In this document: positions 32,001-40,237 of the stretch, piece after piece
Layout: every line of letters begins with the position of its first letter
Numbering within the stretch: position 1 is the first letter of the stretch
Origin: Ancylostoma caninum
Lineage: Eukaryota; Nematoda; Chromadorea; Rhabditida; Ancylostomatidae
DNA length: 64,000 nucleotides
NCBI GenBank assembly: GCA_037903475.1
Contig: JBAJFG010000347.1
Location: 1,240,001 to 1,304,000 of the forward strand
Reading direction: 5' to 3'
Position numbers and translations under genes: made by a program
Notes under the pieces: generated by a model
What the model was told of the DNA's origin: nothing
Databases searched by the model: none
Seen by the model: the letters and a program-made list of their open reading frames with translations, nothing else

Positions 32001-35000
32001 TACGGATACGGGTCCAGCGATGGAGAAAGGGCCCACTGTGGCCTAGTGGTTTGGGGGACGCCCCAGGATACGGGTCCACCTATGAAGAAAGGGCCCGCCG
32101 TGACCCAGTTGTGTGAAGGACGTCAGGATACGGGTCCACCGATAGAGAAAGGGCCCCCGTGGCCCAGTGGTTTGGGGGACGCCAGGATACGTACCCACCG
32201 ATGGAGGAAGGACCCGTCGTAGCATAATGGTGTGGAGAACGTCAGGATACGGGTTCACTTTAGTCCGATAGTGTTGAGAATGCCAGGATGCGAACCCGCC
32301 CCTGGAGAACGGATCCGGCTCGCCTTAACTATGAGGAAGGCGCCAGAATACGGGCGCTCTGATGGAGAAAGGGCTCGCCGTGGCCCAGTAGTATGGATAA
32401 CACCAGAATACGGGTCCGCCAATATAGGATTGGTCCGCTGTGACTCAGTAAAGCGGAGAATACCAAGATATGGTTCTGGCCTAATAGTGAAGATGCCGCC
32501 AGAATACGGGTCCACCGATGGAGGAAAGCCCGCTGCGGCCCAGTAATCTGGGAAACACTCGGATACAATTTCGCCTTGTTCAATAGTGTGGAGAACGGCA
32601 GGCTACAGTTCCGCCGATGGAGAACGCGTCTGCGTTAGCCCGGTAGTGAGGAATACGCACGAATACGATGGAGAACGAACTTCTCATGCTCATGCTCAAC
32701 TCATAAGAAGGACTTCATGTTTGGGCCCACTGGAAAATTGGTTCTGCTTCTTTATAAATTTTCTAGATATTTGGCAAGTGTGAAGCGTTAGCGCATGTCC
32801 CAAGTGGCTGCCCCACCCCACTTTCTAGCGTCCCGAAGGGGCGCTAGTAATAGAAAGTTTCAAAAAATTGCTTTTTCAGTTTTCTGAATTTAGAGAATTT
32901 TTCTGTAACACACCGAACATTACAGCAAAAAAAAACACTTTCTTTTTATTAGACTTATTTTATATTCCAAACTTGAGCATGGGTGACGTCTTTGCCGTTA
33001 GGGGAACGTAGATGAGCACATTTTGAAGAATTTTTAGAATTTTCAGGATTCTGGATAGGTGATTCTTTCAGAGCCGCTTAAGGGAAAAAGCACCTTCAGC
33101 AGTCCTGTTACGTTAAGTGTTTGTGGCTCGCGATCTGCTAGAAAACCCTAGAGATGCTCAAAAGTGCATTTTCTGCATCACGCAGTTTTCCTAAAGTTTG
33201 CTCCCAAGAGCTGGCAAGACGTTTGATAACTTCACTGGGTGACTGCTATGTAGTCATCACAATCACAGTCACACATCACATCTCAGGAAAATTGTCGTAT
33301 TTCTGCCAATTTGAGCAGATTCGGAATCCTTTACCTCGCAGGGAAAACTGTCGAACATGACGACCAGAGAACGGGATTTTCCCCCTTCTAGCTATTTGTG
33401 GAGAACCTCGTGGAAGATTCCGTATAAAAAGCAATGGTCCTGCTAAGCAAAGGAGTTATATCGTTCGGAGATCTTACAGCTAATTCAAGTTGACGGAAGA
33501 TGAGAATCAACACTAAAACGCGCTATTTCAGCCGCACAATCTGATGGTTGTTCTATTTTCTTACCAACGACTCTACTAATTCACAAAAGTTGCTTGTTTT
33601 AGTGAGCTGCATCAAAGCTGTAGGTTAGAGGAAACAGCCGAGTGATCAATGTGCTATCCAGTGAAAATGCAGCACTATCGGCTTTTTGGTTTTGGTCTTT
33701 ACCCTTTGTTGCGACACTCGTTTACTTCTCTCACACAATACTAAACTTTGGGTTATCAAAAGAAGATATCTTGGGAATCTTCAAATTGACCTATTTCACT
33801 GAAAATAAACCTATTTCACTGAAAAGCAGCTCGTTGGACAACCTAGGACAAGAGAATCTCTGTTCACTACCATCAGAATATAGAATACTTCTATTACTAG
33901 GAGCAGATGCAAGACCGGAAACCTCCTCCAATGCGAAAGACACTCTCAATGTCTTCCCTCAGTGCTCAAGTCAAGAAGGCGGTGGAACGAAGAAGGGTAA
34001 TCTTGATTTTTCTTTTCTTCTTTCAGCAGTTATGCCGCAATACAGAATCTGTTCTCCAATTAGATATAGCCAATCATTCATGCTATTCGAATCCGAATTC
34101 CGAACTCTCTAATAGATCTGTGCACAAATATTCACTTAATTTTGCTTTTGATCCTTTTCGCGACGTGAAGAAATCACATGTGCTGGTCTAAATTCTGTAG
34201 GAAAAATTCGTGACATTTCTTAAGGCCGAAGGAAGCTGTTTAACACATTCGCGACCATACGCTTTTGGCATGGTGTGTCACATGGGACACACGCGCTTCT
34301 GCACAAGTGGGACCCGTGCTCAACCACTTGAGCACGTGATCCCACGTGGTAGGAATTTTTCCTCCACCGCAGAATACCCCGAATTTACGCAAATCTGAAC
34401 ACGATTTTTTTTCTTTTTCGTGATCGTCAAGAGTGTTTCCAAATGTTCGTCGTCCATTCACTTGATTCTGATTGTAGTTTCTCTTTGATACGTATCGTTC
34501 TCTCTGGTGTATGTTTCAACCACATATTACAAAGAGGTTAAGTGAAGATCTGCTCTGCCCAGTGCATGCATAGAAAGCTTGAATATTTGTTAGTATAACA
34601 CTACGTAGAAGTTTGCTAATTATGACTGCTTCACAGAAATACAGCTCTGAAAAGATCGTGCTCACCCGGTCGAGCACGCGGTCCCACGCGTCGCACCATT
34701 CGTGTCAGCCGGTGGAGCACATTGTTGCGAAGGTGTTACACCTCACACAAGCGGTCCTCTTTGTAGTAGCTTCGCCTGTATGGTATCAGTTACGGCATTA
34801 GGTTAATATGCAAATCGTCCGAAACGACGTTGTGCTTTTCTGAGATTTTTGATAAGGTGGGTTTATAAGCTTCCATTCTGCTGTTGTAAAACAAACCTTT
34901 TATATGTACTTATTCTTATCAAAACTACTTCTGGATCCATTTGCGTTCACATGTCTTTCCCTCGATGTCGACATATTCTTGTAAACACGCCATTGGTTCT

Positions 35001-36783
35001 TACAAGGAAGACCAAGCTCGAGCTTGTTCTTATGAGGAAATTTTCTCTCATCCTATCATCTAGAGGAAAAACTAAAACAACACCTATCAGAAAAAATCCT
35101 CTGAGGTCACCGTCTGTACTTGCCTCTGGTTTTACTTTTACGTGGTGCTATTGCGCGGTATTCAGTGGCGGACGCAGGGGGGGGGGAGGTGTGCGGAGGA
35201 GGGGCGCCCCCCCCCCCCTCCGAGAATGGGTCGCCCGATTTTCGAAGTTGCTTTACAATACAAATTAAATTCTTGTATTAGTTTATTTTTAATTGTTTAT
35301 TTTTGTTATTATTTTTAATATAATTTTTGTTTATTATTTATCATTACAATTATAATTTCTACAAATTTTATTTTCCATCTGGGTCCCCAAAGCGGCTGCG
35401 ACCCCCTTTCTCTCCCATGCCCTCCCTCCCGCCCACTTTCTGCGTCCACCACTGGCGTATTCGAGGTAAGCGGGAATTTAACAATGCCATACGGATATAC
35501 AGAACCGGGACCAGCACAACACTGACATCTATAGCACAATCTTTTCACTTTCTGCAGGGTTCATGTTGTTTATCACAATGGCAAATTACTCAGCGAAGTT
35601 GACCATACACAGATATCAAAACTAGTGGTGTTCAGTTCTGAGAATCGACATAGTAAACGACCAAGTCTCCGATTTTATATGGACAGGGCGAATGATTTGC
35701 AAAGCTGAGAAAAACGGTATAGACACAATAAGAGTTGAAAGAACGCTGTCATTCAACATAATGGAAAGATTGATTATTTCCGCCTTGATGTTTACATCCT
35801 AAAAGTTGCATCAGCAGCGTGACAAATCGGTGGTTATCGAAAGAATCGTTGGGAGAGCGGCAATAGGATCTATATCTCAGCCGTCAAGTCCGGAAAGGAA
35901 TCAGCGCTAAGTCCTACCAGTTTCAGAGGTACAAGGTCTGGGAGACCGCTGCCTCTGGGTTAATGTTTCAGTGTCTGCAACCGTGCTACACCGAGGGCAA
36001 TGAGAGACTGAGGTTTTTTTTTGCTGTCCTAAAAAAGAAACCAATGTCACATTCTTTGAAGAAATTAGAATTGGGAGCAGACGTGTGTAATATAAGCCCC
36101 TTCGAGCGCGTGCAAGTATAACTATCTATTCTAACTTCTGCACGACTTCTAGGTTCTTATGTCGCTCATGTGGTTGGTAGCGATATTTTCGTGTACATGG
36201 TGCACCTGCATGTTATCACAAGTGATTGTCTCGTGGATGCCACCATCTGATATTACAATAGTTGTGGAAACTTATGCCGTGAGTTCCAATTTCCTGAAAA
36301 AAAATTTTAGGGGGTTTTATCAAAAGGTCTAAAATGTGGTGGTTTCTACGAAGTACAGGTTATCACGGCATTCCAAAAGAAATGTCGGGAGATCATGAAG
36401 AAAGAGAAAAAAAAACTTTTACATATCCAGTGCAGGATGTACATTCTTCTTCAGGTAATATTCGCAATGATGGCGTACTCTGCCAACTACTACGTCTACT
36501 TTGCAAGAAACCAAACATATCGCAAGGTGTTTCTCGAGCAACTCGGTTGTCTACTGCCAGAGAGGTGTGCAATATTTTCTCGTTGCTAACTCGCATACAT
36601 TTTGATCTATTATTCACTTATAGATTCCGAAATGTAACCGCCTGGAATGCCAGTCAGAGCAACGGGAGCATGCGTACACTTACACCACACTCAAGGGTTC
36701 ATACATTACCCAGCTCACGTCATCAAAGCATACATGGAGCAGCACGGCAAAATAGCAGCAGAATAGAGCCCAGAGGCTTTTGA
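19897..36783 (+). CDS. Seven-transmembrane chemoreceptor gene, Srsx-like
   Basis: Eight exons join in phase, plus a probable ninth (33,901-33,996 or slightly shorter), to encode about 367 residues. In order: TM1 with FGNINLI; TM2; TM3 with VLSLDTLFSVLCPLK, in place of the usual LDRL; TM4; TM5 led by CNPPLS; TM6 with FSCTW; TM7 with SANYYVYF; then a Ser/Asn-rich cytoplasmic tail. This order and these motifs are those of nematode Srsx serpentine receptors, which sense chemicals at the membrane of sensory neurons. Splice sites are GT-AG with TTTCAG/TTTAG acceptors. Introns 1 and 5 are about 5.7 and 6.1 kb and carry transposons. No frame-breaking change is seen in the eight exons. Family-level confidence is high; the choice of Srsx over a sister family is less sure. 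Confidence 0.8.
21546..21617 (-). repeat. tRNA-like sequence (SINE head or tRNA pseudogene)
   Basis: On the minus strand an A box (TGGCGAAGTGGATAAGG) and a B box (GAGTTCGAGTCCCGC) stand at tRNA spacing. The sequences that should form the acceptor stem do not pair, and the anticodon arm is poor. It is more likely a tRNA-derived SINE or pseudogene than a working tRNA. Confidence 0.55.
22180..23314 (+). mobile_element. Mariner relic, Hsmar1/cecropia type
   Basis: The right end at 23,290-23,314 is a decayed inverted repeat reading, on the minus strand, TTAGGTTCTGTACAAATAAT, followed by TA. The left end is uncertain; a weak match to GGTT-GTGTACAA-TGCCGGTTT lies near 22,185-22,212. The terminal repeats are clearly more decayed than those of the 11-kb mariner, so this is an older insertion. 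It sits in intron 1 in the same orientation as the gene. Confidence 0.85.
22259..23218 (+). pseudogene. Mariner transposase pseudogene
   Basis: The transposase can be followed almost end to end: ILLHEFKLEQKGVEA (22,259), LWFRKFSSGDMCLK in the DNA-binding part (about 22,365), LDQWVPHEL (linker, about 22,565), VACDENWILFNN with the first catalytic Asp, LFPKQKL, YEFLKPGE, then NARHH in place of DNARPH with the second Asp changed to Gly, SSGLSPTD with the third Asp kept, and a C-terminal QTDAENA segment. Frameshifts near 22,490, 22,810 and 23,030 and stops, one just after the third Asp, make it inactive. Confidence 0.9.
24174..24447. mobile_element. MITE family M, copy 2
   Basis: The 274-bp element has inverted ends TACAGTGGACGGCAATGGCG (left) and its near-complement at 24,425-24,447. 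GC-rich arms extend inward. It is opposite in orientation to copy 1 at 2,863-3,129. Because both strands of the arms lack stops, long frames appear here (24,129-24,644 minus, 24,139-24,558 plus); they are not genes. It lies inside intron 1 of the chemoreceptor. Confidence 0.8.
25696..25834 (+). CDS. Chemoreceptor exon 2 (TM2)
   Basis: The acceptor is TTGTTTAG and the phase-1 join completes GGA. It encodes GVLLALTTFYQTLCLLGEL, then a short loop with a Cys and MMMPYIWF. The donor GTAGCT at 25,835 gives phase 2. Using a donor six bases earlier would also keep the frame. Confidence 0.8.
25945..26013 (+). CDS. Chemoreceptor exon 3 (TM3)
   Basis: The acceptor is TTTGTTTCAG, entered in phase 2. It encodes CMQSTMFLVLSLDTLFSVLC plus PL and ends AA|GTGAGT, phase 2. 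The SLDTL motif stands where the family has LDRL; Thr replaces the usual Arg. Confidence 0.85.
26432..26547. repeat. Long hairpin, 39-bp arms (38 matching)
   Basis: The left arm (26,432-26,470) and right arm (26,509-26,547) are inverted copies with one mismatch, separated by 38 bases. It lies in intron 3 of the chemoreceptor. No target duplication is evident. It could be a foldback transposon or a structured RNA in the pre-mRNA. Confidence 0.85.
27192..27329 (+). CDS. Chemoreceptor exon 4 (TM4)
   Basis: The acceptor is CCGTTTAG; the one-base entry completes AAG (Lys). It encodes HKVTRLWLYVSILSIPPIAY, AALIVSL and an extracellular loop with a possible N-glycosylation site (NNT). The donor is AT|GTTAGG, phase 2. 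Confidence 0.8.
27687..27817 (+). CDS. Chemoreceptor exon 5 (TM5)
   Basis: The acceptor is GCTGTTTTAG, entered in phase 2. It encodes VIICNPPLSMDPQIAYFWIN, then a membrane segment ending YLIVTKK. CNPP before TM5 is typical of the family. It ends G|GTGAGT, phase 1. Confidence 0.85.
29545..29823. mobile_element. hAT-type MITE, copy 1, with perfect 8-bp target duplication
   Basis: The ends are CAGTGGCGGACGCAG in inverted orientation. GCTAAGAC stands on both sides (29,537-29,544 and 29,824-29,831), an exact 8-bp duplication typical of hAT. The interior has a G-rich left part, an AT-rich middle (AATAATAAT runs) and a right part with runs of G and C. No coding frame. Confidence 0.9.
30246..30500. 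repeat. Short direct repeat around a perfect hairpin
   Basis: GAAGGTAGCGAAGTGGAGGA at 30,250 and GAAGGCAGCAACGCGGAGAA at 30,449 begin two copies of a roughly 45-bp segment ending CGCAA. Between them lies the hairpin at 30,402-30,444. Confidence 0.6.
30402..30444. repeat. Perfect 17-bp stem, 9-nt loop
   Basis: AGCATTCTCGCCAAGAT and ATCTTGGCGAGAATGCT are exact reverse complements. No poly-T or flanking duplication is seen. Confidence 0.85.
30891..31109 (+). CDS. Possible exon, unknown protein
   Basis: A 72-codon frame opens right after a strong acceptor (TTCTTTCTAG) and ends at TAA 31,107-31,109. The middle reads APYDSFVLGRPMFSNQYL. I do not recognise it. It lies inside intron 5 of the chemoreceptor on the same strand, so it could be a chance frame, an alternative terminal exon or a retained piece of another gene. 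No partner exon was found. Confidence 0.25.
   Translation, partial: RLTTLVRSYESIAAAAPYDSFVLGRPMFSNQYLETSKGTPTVLQHLQKIRHSISCSHSARTFVLFFDEFTAR
31430..31990 (-). repeat. Repeat module K, copy 2
   Basis: Reverse-complement match to 9,310-9,790 (see there). The plus-strand frame 31,431-31,802 and minus frame 31,474-31,662 are not conserved in the partner, so they are not genes. Confidence 0.75.
32004..32620 (+). repeat. Minisatellite-2, array 2 (about ten units)
   Basis: Successive GGATACGGGTCC starts at 32,004, 32,066, 32,126, 32,185 and 32,245 give a 59-62 bp period. Later units are more diverged, and one is shortened to 41 bp (32,245-32,285). The consensus holds CCACCGATGGAGAAAGGGCC, CGCCGTGGCCCAG and GGGGGACGCCA. 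Frames across it (32,232-32,546 and others) are artefacts of the repeat. Confidence 0.85.
32795..32855 (-). repeat. Short dispersed repeat (partner 5,625-5,690)
   Basis: Reverse complement of the repeat at 5,625-5,690, sharing the GGGGCAGCCACTTGGG and TAGCGCCCCTTCGGGA blocks. Confidence 0.6.
33901..33996 (+). CDS. Probable chemoreceptor exon 6 (intracellular loop 3)
   Basis: A frame from the ATTACTAG acceptor encodes a basic, Ser-rich stretch (MRKTLSMSSLSAQVKKAVER, then RR) and ends AGG|GTAATC in phase 0. This joins in phase to the TM6 exon and puts basic residues just before TM6, as expected for loop 3. Exon 5 ends in phase 1, so either an AAG acceptor at 33,913 is used or a small exon is missing between them. 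Confidence 0.45.
34307..34345. repeat. Near-perfect palindrome
   Basis: GTGGGACCCGTGCTCAA and TTGAGCACGTGATCCCAC form an imperfect stem of about 16-17 bp around a 4-nt loop. It lies in intron 6 of the chemoreceptor. Similar words (GAGCACGCGGTCCCAC) occur at 34,672-34,690. Confidence 0.6.
35163..35454. mobile_element. hAT-type MITE, copy 2
   Basis: Same ends as 29,545-29,823 (CAGTGGCGGACGCAG, right end with one change) and the same AT-rich middle, but inverted relative to copy 1. Flanks are GCGGTATT on the left and GCGTATTC on the right, a duplication blurred by a one-base indel. It lies in intron 6 of the chemoreceptor. Confidence 0.85.
36153..36278 (+). CDS. Chemoreceptor exon 7 (TM6)
   Basis: The acceptor is CGACTTCTAG and the exon is 42 codons in phase 0. 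It encodes VLMSLMWLVAIFSCTW, further hydrophobic residues, then VETYA. FSCTW in TM6 fits the family. The donor is GCC|GTGAGT. Confidence 0.85.
36455..36564 (+). CDS. Chemoreceptor exon 8 (TM7)
   Basis: The acceptor is CTTCTTCAG, phase 0. It encodes VIFAMMAYSANYYVYFARNQ, then TYRKVFLEQLGCLLPE. SANYYVYF followed by YRKVFLEQL is the most diagnostic piece of the family. The donor is AGAG|GTGTGC, phase 2. Without splicing, the frame would end 12 codons later. Confidence 0.9.
36624..36783 (+). CDS. Chemoreceptor exon 9 (cytoplasmic tail, stop)
   Basis: A 59-bp intron ends TTCACTTATAG. The exon is entered in phase 2 and gives FRNVTAWNASQSNGSMRTLT and a further 30 or so Ser/His/Arg-rich residues to TGA at 36,781-36,783. 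The hydrophilic composition suits a tail. The phase-0 alternative also stays open for a while, so this join is the less certain one. Confidence 0.65.
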
Positions 36784-38526
36784 AACTAGTTTCTTCTATT
36801 GCGTCTCAGACTGAAAAGGATTCTGAGAGGTAGCTAGCATTATTTGGCCCTTGTCGGTTAACAGTACCTACCATGATATATATTCTCTCTCAGATCAGAC
36901 AGACGTGTGCGGAAAAAGGGTCTGCACTCATGGTTGTGTACCAACTACTCATTGGTTTCAAAGTAATGACGAGTGGTAAAGGAGTTCGCTAAAATTATGG
37001 TGGAAACCGAGAGCCTCATTATCCACCACGCCATGAAATTGTGGATATGGAATCGGCAGGAACTGCGCATTCTTCGCGACCAGCTTTCATACATTACTGC
37101 ACAGATTTATAACATAGAACTCTTAGTGCTCGTAACCTTATTCAAATTTGTTCATGAATGCTCATGAACGATGTCTGAGAAGTGAGGAACTTCCTCAGGA
37201 TAACGTAGAATTCTTCATTAATATGTTCAACATAGTGCAGAGCATTATCATTCCTAGTCTCTGGTGCCTCTCTGAAGCAATTGTTTGATCTGATTTGCTA
37301 ACGTGTTATCATGTTGTTTTTGTTAGATTTCCACATGAATCAGTTCATTTTTGACTAAACTATCCATAGATAAAGAAGTTAAGGCTAAAATACCACTATT
37401 AACCTTGTGGATTATCGCACATGATTTTTTTAGGGAATGCCTGTAGTGAAGTTAGAGAGAAGTGATGACAAGTGTTTCAAAAGAATTTTGGATGCATGCG
37501 AACACCTTTTCCGAATGGTCAAGCCGACGCATGACGTTCTCCAAGCCGTTGGGCGATATATCCACATCTTGGTGTTTTCCACAATGCTCAACACCGGCAG
37601 ATCTATCATCCATCGCTCTTATTCCGGCGTTTCCCACCAACACGCATGGCGAACCACAATGCCGAAGGTAGAAGTGTTTAGTTAGGAGTGGGGTGGGGGG
37701 TAACCTGGCACGTAGCAGGGCATTGCAAAAGTATGGAAAGTTCTCAACCGAAAAAGTCCTCCTCACCAGCACAACTACCAAAGCGGTACGTTACTCCTCA
37801 CCTAGTCCGTCGTTCCACATGCGATAGCCGGCGCCATCGACAAAACGCTTCCTTCTTTGCAAGTCTCGCACTTCAGAAAAATTACAAACTAGCTTACAGT
37901 CTGTTCATTGCACTACAGAGATCCTAGTGCAACCTATAAAAAAGGTATAGAAAAAAACATCATCTCTAAGGACAAATAATGAAATGGTGGCAGAAAAACT
38001 GCAAGCTCTAACACATAATGGAAAAAAGAGCGTGAAACAGTTATTGTGTAGTACACAGAACGCAGTATATCATCAAGGGCCAACAGCACTTCCCTGGCAG
38101 GTGCTGCTTCAGAGCAAAGTGAGATAAATGCCGGCTACCATGCTAACCTTGAGCGCTTACTAGCTATCTATGGAATGCAGGATATCAAATAAGGATAACA
38201 AATTATTCTCTGACGTTTCTTCAATCTATCTTTCCATCTCTGTTTCTTGGCGGACCGCGGATGCATTGAGTAAATAAATAAAATATCAAGAGTTCAATCT
38301 GTAGAGATAAAAATGTCAACTAATGATGTGGGTGGGAAGTTTGTGGTCATCCCTTACGAGATGGATGTCGCTTTAAGACAAGGACTTCTTCAAGATTTCT
38401 TTTTGTATCGTTCATTTTCAGCAGTGGATTCCTCAGCCAGTACCGCAAACTAAACAGAGAATGGGCTAGTGAGGCAAAATCAGCTCGACCTCATCCAACT
38501 GCCTCAAAATAGATCTGCATAGTTGT
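36784..38526. other. Unassigned stretch 3' of the chemoreceptor gene
   Basis: Overlapping frames at 37,437-37,685 (plus, three phases) and 37,452-37,781 (minus) have no domain that I recognise. A polyadenylation signal for the receptor was not clearly located. Part of 37,480-37,680 may be a repeat, but no partner was found in the window. Confidence 0.4.
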
Positions 38527-39850
38527 CCTGTTCTATACCTCCCTATCAAAACTCACAAGTTCCAGGCCAGCGATGATCTCAAGTCCAAGGACCCTTCCGC
38601 TTTCAGAGTGAGATCCATCGTCAGCTACGTGAGAGGGCCAACGGATAGGATAGGGTGGTTCTTGAACATCATATTCGGACAGATATCAAAACACATACCT
38701 GCCCACTTGGCCAACACCCACATGCGTCTCATTCGTCTGCGCACAACAAATATTACAGAGGTTTGTATCATGGAATCCTTTGATGTCAATGCGCTATATA
38801 CTAATGTTTCTAACGATCCTGCGATGCAAGCAGTTTTTGAGCTGCTATCTGAACACGTCGAAACCATTAACCTTTATGGTTTTCCAGTTTTGATGCTACT
38901 TTTGAAACATGTCTCAACTTCGATGTATTTCTTTAGTACGGAAAGTGTTTTGCGCACATTAGAGGCAACGGGACCGAGTTTGGCTCCTAACCTATCCATA
39001 GCCTCAGTGACCAAAATTGAACTATCAACATCAGAGTGTCATTCACTGCACTACGTTACATCGACGATCGCTCCGCCATCTGTGTTACCCAAGCCGAGAT
39101 GAACAAATGCTTCGAACTGGTCGAGCAGTCCGAGCACATAAAGCTCATAAGAAACAATCCAACTGATGGCTGGCTTCCCTCTCTGAACGTCAGGTCAAAA
39201 TTACTAAAGGTGTTTACTGGACGAAATGATACCGCACGCCTAGCAGCAAAAACATCTTTGTTCACTTCCTCTCTGCCCGTCCCACTCATATGAAAAGAGT
39301 TGTCATTTTAAACATGTTTCTCACAACAACAAAACCTGTAGTAGACAGGCAGACAAGGAAGGGTCGCTCGTACTAATTCGGCAGATTGCGATGTGTGGCA
39401 GAACTGTAGATGATTATTTCAAAAAAAAACGTAAACGTAAACTAGTTACTGTACGTGCTGCAGCAAATGACGCGAAAGAGAGGCGGGAGGAGGGAGGTTC
39501 TTCCAACTTTTTTGACGCAACACGTCATCATCTCGCAATGCTGCGATTCCTTGTGGCATGTGACTGAAACAAGGCGAATGGTGGACTCTGCTCCAGGTGC
39601 GAAGCCTCCAAAATCTCGCTGAAAAATGCAAAAAGTCTACAAACGCTCTCCGGCCCTATCCTCTACACCTTCACCGTTTCCTTCGGCCTTACCGTGTTGT
39701 TGCGCATCGTTCTTCTGATTTCACTGGGAGGGTTGGCTAGAAACCACTACAGTCGCCTAGTCAAAAAGCCAAACTTGATAGCACTTGGCAGTCTTCTGGC
39801 AACAACATATGATTGTCGCCTACTTCTGCTATGACTTCCGCTTTCTGTTG
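38527..39850 (+). pseudogene. Penelope-like element, reverse transcriptase pseudogene
   Basis: The plus strand follows the hookworm Penelope-like protein: LYLPIKTHKF (38,545), KDPSAFRVRSIVSYVRGPTD, IPAHLANTH, MESFDVNALYTNVSNDPAMQ with the first catalytic Asp (motif A), a degraded GLAMGQRLAP region reading TGPSLAPNLSIA (motif B), YIDD at about 39,065 (motif C), EHIKLIR, then LVKKPNLIAL and LLATTYDC (about 39,750-39,810) from the linker before the nuclease. At least four frameshifts separate these pieces. The GIY-YIG nuclease is not found. It is inactive. Confidence 0.85.
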
Positions 39851-40237
39851 GAGCTGCATTGAAAATCAGTGGAGCTATCTGTCAGTACCTTGTTGCTTGG
39901 GCTTCCCAAACACCTTATTATTCTGGTGTTTGGGTTTATTCGCTGTGTTCACTTTGTGGAAAAATAGGAAGCATATCAGACCTACTCCATACTAACTAAA
40001 TGCCTCAGTAAAACAGAAAATAAAAATTCAGTAGAAGCTGGATCAGAGAATGATCAAGAAACGCACGAAGTACGAGAAAGAAAAAAGTTTGGGAAGAAAC
40101 TGTAGAACAAACTTGAAAACACTCTCAATCTTCTAGCGGATATTCAGAAACAGAAATATTTGTTCAGGAGGAACAGTGCTGAAAACTGTTAACTCCGTCC
40201 TCCTTTTTTTTGAAATAATCATCTACAGTTCTGCCAC
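39394..40237. repeat. 34-bp inverted repeat pair, 0.78 kb apart
   Basis: GTGGCAGAACTGTAGATGAT followed by TATTTCAAAAAAAA at 39,394-39,428 occurs inverted at 40,204-40,237, nearly perfectly. The left copy lies within the Penelope coding relic, so the right arm may be an inverted fragment of the same element. No target duplication was found. The bases between 39,850 and 40,204 show nothing else. Confidence 0.7.

Larger units (their letters stand above)
27818..33900 (+). other. Chemoreceptor intron 5 (about 6.1 kb, repeat-laden)
   Basis: It carries the hAT MITE at 29,545-29,823, repeats at 30,246-30,500, module K copy 2 and minisatellite-2 array 2. An undetected small exon may lie here, because exon 5 ends in phase 1 while the next good exon begins in phase 0 at its best acceptor. 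Frames at 27,806-28,129, 28,655-29,117 and 33,642-34,112 have no support as genes. Confidence 0.6.

Noticed and set aside
32043..32583. Several frames of 71-104 residues on both strands
   Set aside because: They run through minisatellite-2 units and reflect the repeat.
36334..36783. 149-residue single-exon frame
   Set aside because: Its first half is out of frame with the TM7 coding sequence; only the last part is used, as exon 9 after a 59-bp intron.
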